This document shows, in pieces, positions 56,483 through 64,000 of a DNA stretch of 64,000 nt. The first letter of the stretch is position 1, and the number at the start of each line of letters is the position of its first letter. The stretch is from assembly GCF_947495315.1 (NCBI RefSeq), contig NZ_CANLYD010000005.1, forward strand, positions 186,001 to 250,000. Direction: 5' to 3'. This stretch comes from an uncultured Aquimarina sp. (lineage in GTDB: Bacteria > Bacteroidota > Bacteroidia > Flavobacteriales > Flavobacteriaceae). The translations under genes and the position numbers were made by a program. The notes beneath the pieces were generated by a model. The model worked only from the letters and a program-made list of their open reading frames with translations. It ran no database searches and was not told the origin of the DNA.

Positions 56483-57331
56483 ATGATGATGACAACAACT
56501 CCTATATATATTGGCTACTACTTTACTATTGCGCCTTTACAGCCGGCAACAGAAATTTTGATTGCAGAATTAGGTTATGCAGGTTTCGAGAGCTTTGTAG
56601 AAACTGAAAAAGGAGTAGAAGCCTTTATTCAAAAAGAGGAATGGAGTGAAAATATCTTGAATGACATTCATGTCTTGAATTCAGATGAATTCGAGATAAC
56701 ATATACTTCAGAAGAAATAGAACAAGTAAACTGGAATAAAGAGTGGGAGAAAAACTTCACTCCCATTATGGTGGATAATATCTGTAGTGTACGAGCCCCA
56801 TTTCACGAAAAACCGGAGGTGGCATTTGACATTGTAATAGAACCTAAAATGTCTTTTGGTACAGGTCATCACGAGACGACTCACATGATGATTCAGCATT
56901 TGCTAAAGAACTATTTAGAAGGCAAAAAGGTGTTGGATATGGGCTGCGGGACTGGAGTTTTGGCAATATTAGCAGAAATGAAAGGGGCAAAACCTATAGA
57001 TGCTATTGATATTGATAATTGGTGTTATCTGAATACAATCGAAAATGTGGAGCGCAATAATTGTAAGCATATCACCGCTTATGAAGGTGAATCGTCATTA
57101 TTAATAGATAAGAAATATGATGTGGTAATTGCTAATATCAATAGAAATATACTGCTAAATGATATTTCTGTATATGCCGGAACATTGACTCCAGGAGGGA
57201 GTCTTTTTCTAAGTGGTTTCTATAAAGAAGATTTAGAGATGATTACCAAAGAGTGTACTGCTCATAATTTAGAACTTCAAGAAAGTTTTAATCGAAATAA
57301 TTGGATAGCAGCTAATTACAGGTTAAAATAA
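56483..57331 (+). CDS. prmA: Ribosomal protein L11 methyltransferase
   Basis: PrmA (282 aa) trimethylates L11. The SAM-binding motif is KVLDMGCGTGVLAILAE, with the post-I acid AIDIDNWCY and the substrate/catalytic motif VVIANINRNILL. The preceding family motif EPKMSFGTGHHETTHMM is also present. It is followed by clpS with a separate -7 box. Confidence 0.97.
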   Translation: MMMTTTPIYIGYYFTIAPLQPATEILIAELGYAGFESFVETEKGVEAFIQKEEWSENILNDIHVLNSDEFEITYTSEEIEQVNWNKEWEKNFTPIMVDNICSVRAPFHEKPEVAFDIVIEPKMSFGTGHHETTHMMIQHLLKNYLEGKKVLDMGCGTGVLAILAEMKGAKPIDAIDIDNWCYLNTIENVERNNCKHITAYEGESSLLIDKKYDVVIANINRNILLNDISVYAGTLTPGGSLFLSGFYKEDLEMITKECTAHNLELQESFNRNNWIAANYRLK

Positions 57332-57365
57332 TCTAATAGACGATTAATTTTTCTTTTCGAAATAG

Positions 57366-57373
57366 TATATTTG
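57366..57373 (+). promoter_or_regulatory. Candidate -7 box for clpS
   Basis: tatatttg matches TAnnTTTG exactly, 15 bases before the clpS ATG at 57389. Confidence 0.4.
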
Positions 57374-57388
57374 TATAAAATTAATGTG

Positions 57389-57664
57389 ATGAGCACTCAA
57401 GAAAAGGTTTTAGAGGAGGTTTTAGAAAAAACGGTAGAGAAAAATAATAATGAGATTGTGTTGTATAACGATGATGTCAATACATTTGATCACGTAATTG
57501 AAACTTTGATCTATACGTGTGAGCATACACCAGTACAGGCAGAACAATGCGCAATGCTAGTTCATTATAAAGGTAAATGCACAGTAAAAACAGGGGTTTA
57601 CGAAGAATTAGTTCCTAGGTGTTCAAAGTTATTACAGGCAGGCTTAAGCGCAGAAATCGTCTAA
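57389..57664 (+). CDS. clpS: ClpS adaptor of the ClpAP-type protease
   Basis: ClpS (91 aa) hands N-degron substrates to the Clp protease. It starts MSTQEKVLEEV at 57389. An upstream TTG at 57371 overlaps the -7 box and is rejected. The core motif LYNDDVNTFDHVIETL forms the N-degron pocket, with CEHTPVQAEQCAMLVHYKG following. A strong terminator ends the unit. Confidence 0.95.
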   Translation: MSTQEKVLEEVLEKTVEKNNNEIVLYNDDVNTFDHVIETLIYTCEHTPVQAEQCAMLVHYKGKCTVKTGVYEELVPRCSKLLQAGLSAEIV

Positions 57665-57686
57665 CCATAATTATATTTGTAGGAAT

Positions 57687-57724
57687 AATCGTTCAATAAA
57701 ATTGCTTATTGAACGATTTTTTTT
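57687..57724 (+). terminator. Terminator after clpS
   Basis: A 13-bp perfect stem, aatcgttcaataa (57687-57699) with ttattgaacgatt (57706-57718), 6-nt loop, then T-run. Confidence 0.85.
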
Positions 57725-57866
57725 GTCCGAAAAACAAAATTACGGTTATAACATAATGATAGTAAGGTCTTGAGATGTTTTGTAAATTATGTTATTCATC
57801 GAAAAAACGTTATTGTATTGATTAATATTTAAGGATTATTTGGTTTTGAAGAGAATAATTCAGCAT

Positions 57867-57900
57867 ATTAACTTTTTTTAATAAAAAATTATCATATCTT
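57867..57900 (+). repeat. Upstream direct repeat, copy 1
   Basis: Shares attaac, a T/A tract and aaaaaattatcatatctt with 59291-59324 upstream of peptidase gene 2. This indicates that the promoter region was duplicated along with the gene. Confidence 0.7.
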
Positions 57901-57902
57901 TG
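57895..57902 (+). promoter_or_regulatory. Candidate -7 box, peptidase gene 1
   Basis: tatctttg matches TAnnTTTG, 115 bases before the start, which would give a long leader. In copy 2 the same place reads tatcttca, so the box is not conserved. Confidence 0.35.
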
Positions 57903-58017
57903 GATTGGAAAAATTGTACGCCCCAAAACTTTCTTATTGATTTTTAAGCTAGCGCAATTCGTTGGTTTTGAATGTACTCTCCCAAAATAATTTATACAAA
58001 CTCAACACATTTTTACA

Positions 58018-58866
58018 ATGAAAAGAATTAAATTCATAGCACTTTGTGCTATCGCAGCAGGTCTTGTTACATCTTGTCAAAAAGAAGACATTTCTACAGA
58101 AATCGATACAGTAAACAAAGAAGTTTCTAAAGAAGTAAAACTACAATTAGAAGCAATTGGAGTGAATTCTGATAATGCTACCATACAAACTAGAACATTT
58201 TTAGATGGTTCTGAAGTTTCAGGAGTTAGATCAGGTGATTATTTTTCTACTCTAGAAAATCTTATGAATACTCCTGCTTTAGGAACTGGCGAAGCTAACA
58301 CTAAGCAATATAGGACTAACAACTTGGTGACAGGTTCTAGTAGAACGATTGATATTATTGGCTATACAGGAAATAATAGTAATGGTTTGAATAGTAAAGA
58401 ACAAACAGGATTGCAATGGGCAGTTAATAATTATAATAGATTGAATTTATCAGTTAGTTTTAGATTAACTTTTGGTACGGATTATCAATCTAAGGATATG
58501 GTAGTTTATCATGATCCAAATGAAGAAGCTGCAGGAGAGCAAGGAGGAGTTGCAGGATTTCCTGACTCACAGGGAAGACCAAATAAGTGGGTTGCAATTT
58601 ACGGTTTAGGAGGGTATTCTAATAATGTAAATGAACACGTAATTACACATGAGATTGGTCATTCTATTGGTTTCCGTCATACAGATTGGTTTAGCCGCCA
58701 AAGTTGTGGGCAGTCTGGAGAAAGTGCTGGATCTGATGGAGCTATCCATATCCCAGGAACACCAACAGGATATGATTCTACTTCTATTATGTTAGCATGT
58801 TTCAGTACAAGTGCTGATGGTGAGTTTAATGGGAATGATGTAACCGCATTAAATTACCTGTACTAA
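58018..58866 (+). CDS. M57-family HEIGH zinc metalloprotease lipoprotein, copy 1
   Basis: A 282-residue predicted zinc metalloprotease with a lipoprotein signal (lipobox LVTSCQKED, Cys about 20). The catalytic motif HEIGHSIGFRH (HExxHxxGxxH) is followed by TDWFSRQSCGQ. It shares the segments QYRTNNLVTGSSRTIDIIG and LQWAVNNYNRLN with copies 2 and 3. Two downstream cysteines (RQSCG and LACF) are conserved in all three and could form a disulfide. The residues between signal and core may be a propeptide. It is probably surface-exposed or secreted. Confidence 0.9.
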   Translation: MKRIKFIALCAIAAGLVTSCQKEDISTEIDTVNKEVSKEVKLQLEAIGVNSDNATIQTRTFLDGSEVSGVRSGDYFSTLENLMNTPALGTGEANTKQYRTNNLVTGSSRTIDIIGYTGNNSNGLNSKEQTGLQWAVNNYNRLNLSVSFRLTFGTDYQSKDMVVYHDPNEEAAGEQGGVAGFPDSQGRPNKWVAIYGLGGYSNNVNEHVITHEIGHSIGFRHTDWFSRQSCGQSGESAGSDGAIHIPGTPTGYDSTSIMLACFSTSADGEFNGNDVTALNYLY

Positions 58867-58904
58867 TAATAGTGTATTCTATAATTTAATTAGATAGATA
58901 AGAG

Positions 58905-58928
58905 CCCAACTTTAGTTGGGTTTTTTTT
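58905..58928 (+). terminator. Terminator after peptidase gene 1
   Basis: cccaact (58905-58911) pairs with agttggg (58914-58920), followed by T8. The working loop is probably larger than the two bases shown. Confidence 0.75.
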
Positions 58929-59055
58929 ATGTTCTTTTTTGTAATTATGGTTTTAAGAATACAATTTTAAAACATTCGATTTCATTACTTTTTTTAAAAT
59001 AAAGTACGGCAAAACATCCATTAGTATTTTTTTAACATTTTTTAGTTAAAAATTT

Positions 59056-59208
59056 ATGACATATAAGAAAAAACCTACAAGTCTTTGTAAAAAAAGAATT
59101 GCTTTAGATTTGTTAGATATCATTGATGCCGCTATGGTTTTTTACTATATAAGGAATATATATAATGATAATCTTGATGCATTTAATCGGTTTTATCGTG
59201 TAATTTGA
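59056..59208 (+). CDS. Possible 50-aa small protein
   Basis: ATG at 59056 to TGA at 59206-59208 encodes 50 residues starting MTYKKKPTSLCKKRIALDLL, with a mixed hydrophobic and basic composition ending FNRFYRVI. It lies between peptidase genes 1 and 2. Neither a -7 box nor a family is recognised. It may be a remnant or chance. Confidence 0.3.
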   Translation: MTYKKKPTSLCKKRIALDLLDIIDAAMVFYYIRNIYNDNLDAFNRFYRVI

Positions 59209-59290
59209 GGATGTATATTTGTTAAACAAAACTTCAATTTGTTGAATTTAATGTATGTATTTTGCAGATAACCAGAGAATAGTTTAAATA

Positions 59291-59324
59291 ATTAACTGAT
59301 TTTTAAAAAAAATTATCATATCTT
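59291..59324 (+). repeat. Upstream direct repeat, copy 2
   Basis: Matches the copy at 57867-57900 (attaac and aaaaattatcatatctt). It is immediately followed by the second shared element at 59335-59365. Confidence 0.7.
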
Positions 59325-59334
59325 CAGCCCGCTT

Positions 59335-59365
59335 AAATTTTAAAAAGGTTCAAAGCATTACTAAA
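59335..59365 (+). repeat. Leader repeat shared by peptidase genes 2 and 3
   Basis: The pattern aaattttaaaaag, then gttcaaagc and a following A/T part, recurs at 60553-60586 upstream of gene 3. The match is not perfect but is well above background. Confidence 0.6.
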
Positions 59366-59398
59366 TTTATTTCAACAAAATAGATACTGTAGTAGATC

Positions 59399-59406
59399 TA
59401 TATTTG
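59399..59406 (+). promoter_or_regulatory. Candidate -7 box, peptidase gene 2
   Basis: tatatttg matches TAnnTTTG, 35 bases before the start of gene 2. Confidence 0.45.
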
Positions 59407-59441
59407 TTTAATAGTAACTACACAAACTCAACTTTTTAAAA

Positions 59442-60287
59442 ATGAAAAAAATCAAATTTTTAGCGCTTTGCGCTATCGCAGCTGGTGTCGTAACATCTTG
59501 CCAAAAAGACGAAATCACCAACGAAACACAACCTGAAACTGCAGCAGTAACTAAAGCTCATCTTAATGCACTCGCCGAAGCAGGTGTTAATATAGACGGA
59601 GCAGAATATGTTACATTTAAAGGTCTTCCAGGAGATCCAGTTGTACAAGGTGTTAAATCCGGAGATATCTTTATTTCTAATGCAGATTTAGATTCAGGAG
59701 CTCAGAAATTGGGAGTAACTGAAGATGGAGCTAACAAACAATACAGAACCAACAATCTGGTTACCGGTTCTAATCGTAGCTTTAGAGTCGTTGGATACAC
59801 AGGATCTTGTTGTGCATTAACAAGCAAAATGAGAACTGCATTACAGTGGGCTGTTAACAACTATAACAGACTAAATACTTCTCTTAACTTATCACTCGTT
59901 TTTCAAAGCAACTTTAACAATACTGATATGGTTGTTTATAATAATGGTGCCGGTGGTGGAGGTGGATCTGCAGGATTCCCTTCTGGAGGTCAGGCTTTTA
60001 AAAGAGTACAGATTAATGCTGGTACTGATTCTTTTAGTACAAACGTTGTAGAGCACGTTATGACTCATGAGATTGGTCACTCTGTTGGTTTCCGTCACCA
60101 AGACTGGAGATCTCGTCAGAGTTGTGGTCAGAACACTAATGAAGGTACGGCTGGAGTAGGAGCAATCTTAATCAATGGTACACCTAGTTCTGATAGAGCA
60201 GATTCTATTATGTTAGCTTGCTTCGGTTCTGGAGAGGACGGAGAATTCACAAGTACAGATATTACTGCTTTAAATGTTCTTTACTAA
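59442..60287 (+). CDS. M57-family HEIGH zinc metalloprotease lipoprotein, copy 2
   Basis: A 281-residue paralog of the upstream gene: lipobox VVTSCQKDE, QYRTNNLVTGSNRSFRVVG, LQWAVNNYNRLN, catalytic HEIGHSVGFRHQDW, then RQSCGQ and LACFGSGEDGEF. It differs by an extra Cys pair in YTGSCCALTSK. Its own upstream box and downstream terminator make it a separate transcript unit. Confidence 0.9.
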   Translation: MKKIKFLALCAIAAGVVTSCQKDEITNETQPETAAVTKAHLNALAEAGVNIDGAEYVTFKGLPGDPVVQGVKSGDIFISNADLDSGAQKLGVTEDGANKQYRTNNLVTGSNRSFRVVGYTGSCCALTSKMRTALQWAVNNYNRLNTSLNLSLVFQSNFNNTDMVVYNNGAGGGGGSAGFPSGGQAFKRVQINAGTDSFSTNVVEHVMTHEIGHSVGFRHQDWRSRQSCGQNTNEGTAGVGAILINGTPSSDRADSIMLACFGSGEDGEFTSTDITALNVLY

Positions 60288-60334
60288 AACTAAGTAAGTA
60301 CATATTATAATAAAATCGTTGAACCTTTTTATAG

Positions 60335-60364
60335 AACCATCCGTCTTAGACGGATGGTTTTTTT
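60335..60364 (+). terminator. Terminator after peptidase gene 2
   Basis: An 11-bp perfect stem, aaccatccgtc (60335-60345) with gacggatggtt (60349-60359), then T6. The 368-base space before gene 3 has no other coding signal. Confidence 0.85.
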
Positions 60365-60552
60365 ATAATGAATATTATTTAAGTGCATGATTACATGTTA
60401 ATTATAATTATATAGTCAAAATAGTAAAATTATAATTTATCTATCCTTTTGGGATGTTTTATTGAATTATATTTACGGTTTACCCATATTTTCAATAAAT
60501 AATTCAAAATTTTCATCAATACATTGAAATAAATGTATATATTTCTAATCGC

Positions 60553-60586
60553 AAAATTTTTTAAAAAGTTCAAAGCTTTAAATAAA
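60553..60586 (+). repeat. Leader repeat, copy 2 (upstream of peptidase gene 3)
   Basis: Corresponds to 59335-59365 (aaaattttttaaaaag, ttcaaagc and following A/T bases). Confidence 0.6.
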
Positions 60587-60655
60587 AACATTTGCATACA
60601 GAATAGGTTTTTTAAATCTACTTTGTCGTATAAATACACAAACTCAACAATTTAA

Positions 60656-61525
60656 ATGAAGAAATTAAAATTTTTAGCGCTTTGCGCTTTGGTATCTGGT
60701 GTTGTAACATCGTGCCAAAAAGAAGACTTTTCAAGTGAAGCACAACCCGAATCTTTAGAACTTAACAAAAGCCTTCAGGATGCTATGTGGAAAGCAGGAG
60801 TAAATCCAGGTAATGCAACAATAGAAACAATCAAACATTTAGATGGTGTCGAAAAACAAATTGTTTTATCTGGAGATATCAGTTTGGATCTCGAACAGCT
60901 CGAACAAGGGGTTTATGCATTAGGTAATGCTGAAGATGGTAATAATAAGCAATACAGAACCAATAACCTGGTAACAGGTTCTAATAGAACTATTGATATT
61001 CTTGGATTTACAGGTAGCGGTAATGCGTTAACAAGTAATATGCAAACAGGTTTACAATGGGCTGTTAATAATTATAACAATTTAAGTACTACCTTAAATT
61101 TTAGATTAACTTTTGGGACTAATTTCCAAGCAGCTGATATGGTAGTATATAATAATAATGGATCTGGAGCCGGAGGGCAAGCAGAATTTCCTAGTGGAGG
61201 AAGACCAGGAAAGTTTATCCAGATTTTAAATGGAACAGGTACTTTTGGTGGTAGTAATGTGAATAATGTAAATGAGCATGTGATCGGACACGAAATAGGT
61301 CATGCCTTAGGTTTCAGACATACAGACTACGCTCGTAGAAGATGTGACAATAGTAATGAAGGAGCTTCAAGTGTTGGAGCGATTAATATTCCTGGTACTC
61401 CAACTGCTAATCAGTGGGGACAAAATGGTTTAGATTCTGATTCTCTTATGATTTCTTGTTTTGATGGAAGTGAAGATGGAGAATTTAGCAGCATAGATAT
61501 TGTAGCTTTAGAATTTCTATATTAA
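60656..61525 (+). CDS. M57-family HEIGH zinc metalloprotease lipoprotein, copy 3
   Basis: A 289-residue paralog: lipobox VVTSCQKED, QYRTNNLVTGSNRTIDILG, LQWAVNNYNNLS, catalytic HEIGHALGFRHTDY (HExxHxxGxxH). The following segment is RRRCDNSNEG rather than RQSCGQ, and the second conserved Cys is in MISCFDGSEDGEF. The N-terminal 60 residues after the lipobox are the least conserved, in line with a divergent propeptide or linker. Confidence 0.9.
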   Translation: MKKLKFLALCALVSGVVTSCQKEDFSSEAQPESLELNKSLQDAMWKAGVNPGNATIETIKHLDGVEKQIVLSGDISLDLEQLEQGVYALGNAEDGNNKQYRTNNLVTGSNRTIDILGFTGSGNALTSNMQTGLQWAVNNYNNLSTTLNFRLTFGTNFQAADMVVYNNNGSGAGGQAEFPSGGRPGKFIQILNGTGTFGGSNVNNVNEHVIGHEIGHALGFRHTDYARRRCDNSNEGASSVGAINIPGTPTANQWGQNGLDSDSLMISCFDGSEDGEFSSIDIVALEFLY

Positions 61526-61562
61526 TAATAATATAAAATATAAGCTTTGAACTTTTTATTAT

Positions 61563-61596
61563 ACCATTCCGAATCAGTTCGGGATGGTTTTTTTTA
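61563..61596 (+). terminator. Terminator after peptidase gene 3
   Basis: accattccgaa (61563-61573) pairs with ttcgggatggt (61578-61588), with one G-T pair, followed by T8. It separates the peptidases from the converging receptor gene. Confidence 0.8.
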
Positions 61597-61605
61597 TTCA
61601 GTAGT

Positions 61606-64000
61606 TTAAAAATCAATTCTAAAAGATACGTTAGGGGTAATGCCGGAGGAAAATGTGTTTACTTCTTGTAATAAATAGCTATCGTTATCAAATTTGATAT
61701 CGTATGTTCGGTTTAAGATATTTTCTTTATCATATAGATTAAATAGGGAAAATCCTATTTTACTTCGCCATGTATCATTTTTTGAAAAATTAAACTTGTA
61801 GGAGGCAGAAAAATCCAATCGATGATAGGCATCTAATCGTTCACTATTAATCTCTCCGTAATCAATAAAAAGAAATTCATCAGTTTCAGTAATGCCTTGC
61901 GCAGGAGTAAAAGGTCTTCCGGTTCTAATTGTCCATCCTAATGAGAATTCGAAATTATTCCATTGATAACTATGAATCCAGGATAGATAGTGGCCGATGT
62001 CAAAATTACCTGGAAATGATTCTCCTTCATTGACATTCGTAAATTTAAAATCCTGATCTGTTAAGGAATAGGATATCCATGTTCTATAATCTCTTATTCT
62101 TTTTTTGATTAATATGTCTAAACCAAGAACTTCACTTTCTCCCGTCTCTAAAGCAAGTACTCCATTAAAACCATTAGCAAATGATGTAAGTCCATCAATG
62201 GATTTATAGTAGCCCTCGATATCGATATACCAGTCACTCTTGTTGATCGTAAAACCACCAGAAACCTGATCACTCGCGAGCATTGAAACAAATTCAGAAT
62301 CAGCTAATAGCCATATTTGATTATCCAGATTAAAATCATTAGGCAGGTAATTAGAAATCTGACTAATCACTTGATTTCTTCTTTCTGCTGATAATTTGGT
62401 TATAATGTTTTTAGACAAATTTACTTCTAGGTTAATTCTTGGTTCCCAATATGTTTTTTCAAGGACAGAGAAATAATTACCTCGTATACCAGCGCTTATT
62501 TTAAGTTTTTCGTTAGAATTAAACTTATATTCTCCAAATATTGCGTGTGTCATATTGTTATCACTTTCGTCGAAAGAAACATCATCAGCAGAATAATCAG
62601 CATTGTAGGCTACATCATTGTTAGAAAAATCATAACCCGAAGTAAAACTATGTTTAGGATTTATAGACCAATTTCCATGAATAGATCCACCAGCATCTCT
62701 TATTGTATTTTTTTCTACAATATTATTTTCAAAAAAAAGGAATCCATCAATACTCGCTCTGGATTCTCTTAATCCATTATAATCGAATTCATAGTTTGAA
62801 AAATAAATATTAGTTGAATGAGAGAAATGAGGACTCCATTTTTTCTCCCATTTCATATTAATTCCTTGATTTACAAATTCTAAGTCATCTTTTTGGTTTT
62901 CATCAAATGGTTCGCTAAATCCAAGAATGTTTTTGATGTTTAATGTGTAATTCAGATTGTTATTTGTGAATATAGAGCTTATAGTAAATTTTTCATCGTT
63001 AGATATTTTAAAAATTCCTTTAACCGTAAGATCCGTAAAGTAAAACACATTTTCATTTTCTACAGTTTCTTGATCTAACTTTTGATTATCTATAAAGAAA
63101 CGAATGCTTTGAAAAGCTCGATCCGAGTAACTGCGAAAAGTAGATGTTTCAAGAAGATCAGTGAATGATCTTCTTGCGGATATAACTACTCCAAAACCTT
63201 CATCAATAGGAGCTTCGATATAAGCATCTACGGTGGTCATATTAAAACCAACACCAAAACCAAAATCTTTTGGGATTTCATTTTTGGATTCTATATCAAC
63301 AACTCCTGAAATTCTGTTTCCATATTTAGCTTCTGTACTGCTTCTAAAAAGTTTTATGTTTTCGGTAATGTATGGATTGAAAATAGATAATAGATCAAAA
63401 AAATGCCCTGTACTATACATTTTTATACCATCCCATAAAATCAAATTATGATCAGGAGTTCCTCCTCTAATATGTAAAGCTGAAGCAGTCTCAGTAGGGC
63501 TTTGTACGCCAGGTAGAAACTGTAGGGTTTGTAGTACATCTGGCTCTACTAATCGTGGTAAAATCCCTAATTTGCTTGGGTTAATATTTATGGCACTACT
63601 TGCTCCTTGTCTTGATATTCCGGAGGTCACATATTCTGTAATGAGAACCTCGTCTAACTGAAAATCATCTTCAGACAGAAATATTTTAATACAGTCTTTC
63701 TTTTCAAGATCTTTAGCAATAAATTGCTGGTTTTTATATCCTAAAAACCTAATATTAATGGTGTCATTAGGTTCAGATAAGAATAATTGAAAATAACCGT
63801 CGGCGTCCGAAATTACTGATTTTGATTGATTTTCGTTATTTACAAAAGCTTCTACTAAAGGTTTTTTTGTAGAATTATCAAGTAAGTATCCACAGATCGA
63901 AATTCTTCCTTCTTTGTTTTTTTTTCGAATAACATAATATCTGTTATTAATCTTTTGAAAAAAGATAGAAGTTTGAGATTGTATTTTTTGGAGGATTTTT
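61606..64000 (-). CDS. Second FecA-like TonB-dependent receptor (5' end outside window)
   Basis: The - strand frame is open from the stop at 61606 to the right edge, about 798 codons. A Met/GTG at 63630 is internal, not the start. Upstream residues visible are a carboxypeptidase-regulatory-like domain (RISICGYLLDNSTKKPLVEA, GYFQLFLSEPNDTINIRFLG), probably after an STN domain outside view. The plug motif is ALHIRGGTPDHNLILWDGIK, and the barrel ends NVSFRIDF. The plug resembles that of the receptor at 29511. Its sigma/FecR genes, if any, are beyond the window. Confidence 0.9.
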   Translation of the reverse strand, partial: KILQKIQSQTSIFFQKINNRYYVIRKKNKEGRISICGYLLDNSTKKPLVEAFVNNENQSKSVISDADGYFQLFLSEPNDTINIRFLGYKNQQFIAKDLEKKDCIKIFLSEDDFQLDEVLITEYVTSGISRQGASSAININPSKLGILPRLVEPDVLQTLQFLPGVQSPTETASALHIRGGTPDHNLILWDGIKMYSTGHFFDLLSIFNPYITENIKLFRSSTEAKYGNRISGVVDIESKNEIPKDFGFGVGFNMTTVDAYIEAPIDEGFGVVISARRSFTDLLETSTFRSYSDRAFQSIRFFIDNQKLDQETVENENVFYFTDLTVKGIFKISNDEKFTISSIFTNNNLNYTLNIKNILGFSEPFDENQKDDLEFVNQGINMKWEKKWSPHFSHSTNIYFSNYEFDYNGLRESRASIDGFLFFENNIVEKNTIRDAGGSIHGNWSINPKHSFTSGYDFSNNDVAYNADYSADDVSFDESDNNMTHAIFGEYKFNSNEKLKISAGIRGNYFSVLEKTYWEPRINLEVNLSKNIITKLSAERRNQVISQISNYLPNDFNLDNQIWLLADSEFVSMLASDQVSGGFTINKSDWYIDIEGYYKSIDGLTSFANGFNGVLALETGESEVLGLDILIKKRIRDYRTWISYSLTDQDFKFTNVNEGESFPGNFDIGHYLSWIHSYQWNNFEFSLGWTIRTGRPFTPAQGITETDEFLFIDYGEINSERLDAYHRLDFSASYKFNFSKNDTWRSKIGFSLFNLYDKENILNRTYDIKFDNDSYLLQEVNTFSSGITPNVSFRIDF

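Larger units (their letters stand above)
57719..58017 (+). promoter_or_regulatory. Upstream region of M57 peptidase gene 1
   Basis: About 300 AT-rich bases without an ORF. It holds the repeat copy 57867-57900 and the -7 box tatctttg at 57895-57902. The sequence just before the start, acaaactcaaca, also precedes genes 2 and 3. Confidence 0.6.

Noticed and set aside
60430..60639. 69-codon - strand frame upstream of peptidase gene 3
   Set aside because: It overlaps the duplicated leader repeat and its K/N/F/L/I-rich composition is that of random AT-rich DNA.
63628..63630. GTG at 63630 as the start of the right-edge TonB receptor
   Set aside because: The frame stays open to the window edge and the upstream residues encode a carboxypeptidase-regulatory-like domain typical of this receptor type.

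Overview
The window is a chromosomal segment of a low-GC Bacteroidetes bacterium, most likely a marine Flavobacteriaceae member of the Aquimarina type. That placement is an inference from several signs: AT-rich intergenic DNA, TAnnTTTG-type -7 promoter boxes with few Shine-Dalgarno sites, FecI/FecR/FecA-like signalling, lineage-typical families (DUF4293, DUF1599, DUF3667, BT_3928-like), a Rho with a long basic insertion, and zinc-free forms of L36 and S14. The genus cannot be proven from sequence reading alone.

Positions 1-15.5 kb hold the translation core. The 3' part of fusA is followed by rpsJ and the continuous S10-spc-alpha cluster (rplC to rplQ, with secY, infA, rpmJ and rpoA), all on the + strand. 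Two small genes here are easily missed: rpmD (59 aa) and rpmJ (38 aa). Four intergenic spaces (rpsJ-rplC, infA-rpmJ, rpsK-rpsD, rpoA-rplQ) contain inverted repeats that look like mRNA leaders or attenuators.

Positions 15.6-22.4 kb hold metabolic genes: carA, eno, citrate synthase, two adjacent guanidino-group-modifying-superfamily hydrolases (one CtlX-like), and an Rrf2 regulator. From 22.4 to 29.5 kb there is a lipoprotein, an SDR/DUF2867 protein, a decayed gene with an internal stop (24639-25007), argS, a TPR histidine kinase and a GNAT acetyltransferase.

Positions 29.5-38.1 kb are accessory. They carry a FecA-like TonB receptor, FecR anti-sigma and ECF sigma on the - strand, divergent from a lipoprotein and two fasciclin-domain lipoproteins. 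The second fasciclin protein contains three near-identical 393-bp tandem units.

Positions 38.2-57.7 kb are mostly housekeeping: ffh, folD, an SH3/Ala-rich exported protein, msrA, rho, a DUF4293 protein, a phosphodiesterase, truA, an ABC exporter, cdaA with two DUF3667 membrane proteins, folP, DUF1599, a DoxX-like protein, an ABC permease, tpiA, prmA and clpS. The coupling of the c-di-AMP synthase gene cdaA to DUF3667 (1-nt overlap) is the best candidate here for an uncharacterised functional link.

Positions 57.7-64 kb contain three tandem paralogous lipoprotein metalloproteases of the M57 (HEIGH) type with duplicated upstream DNA. After them comes a second FecA-like TonB receptor that runs off the right edge. 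No tRNA, rRNA, insertion sequence, integrase or CRISPR array was seen.
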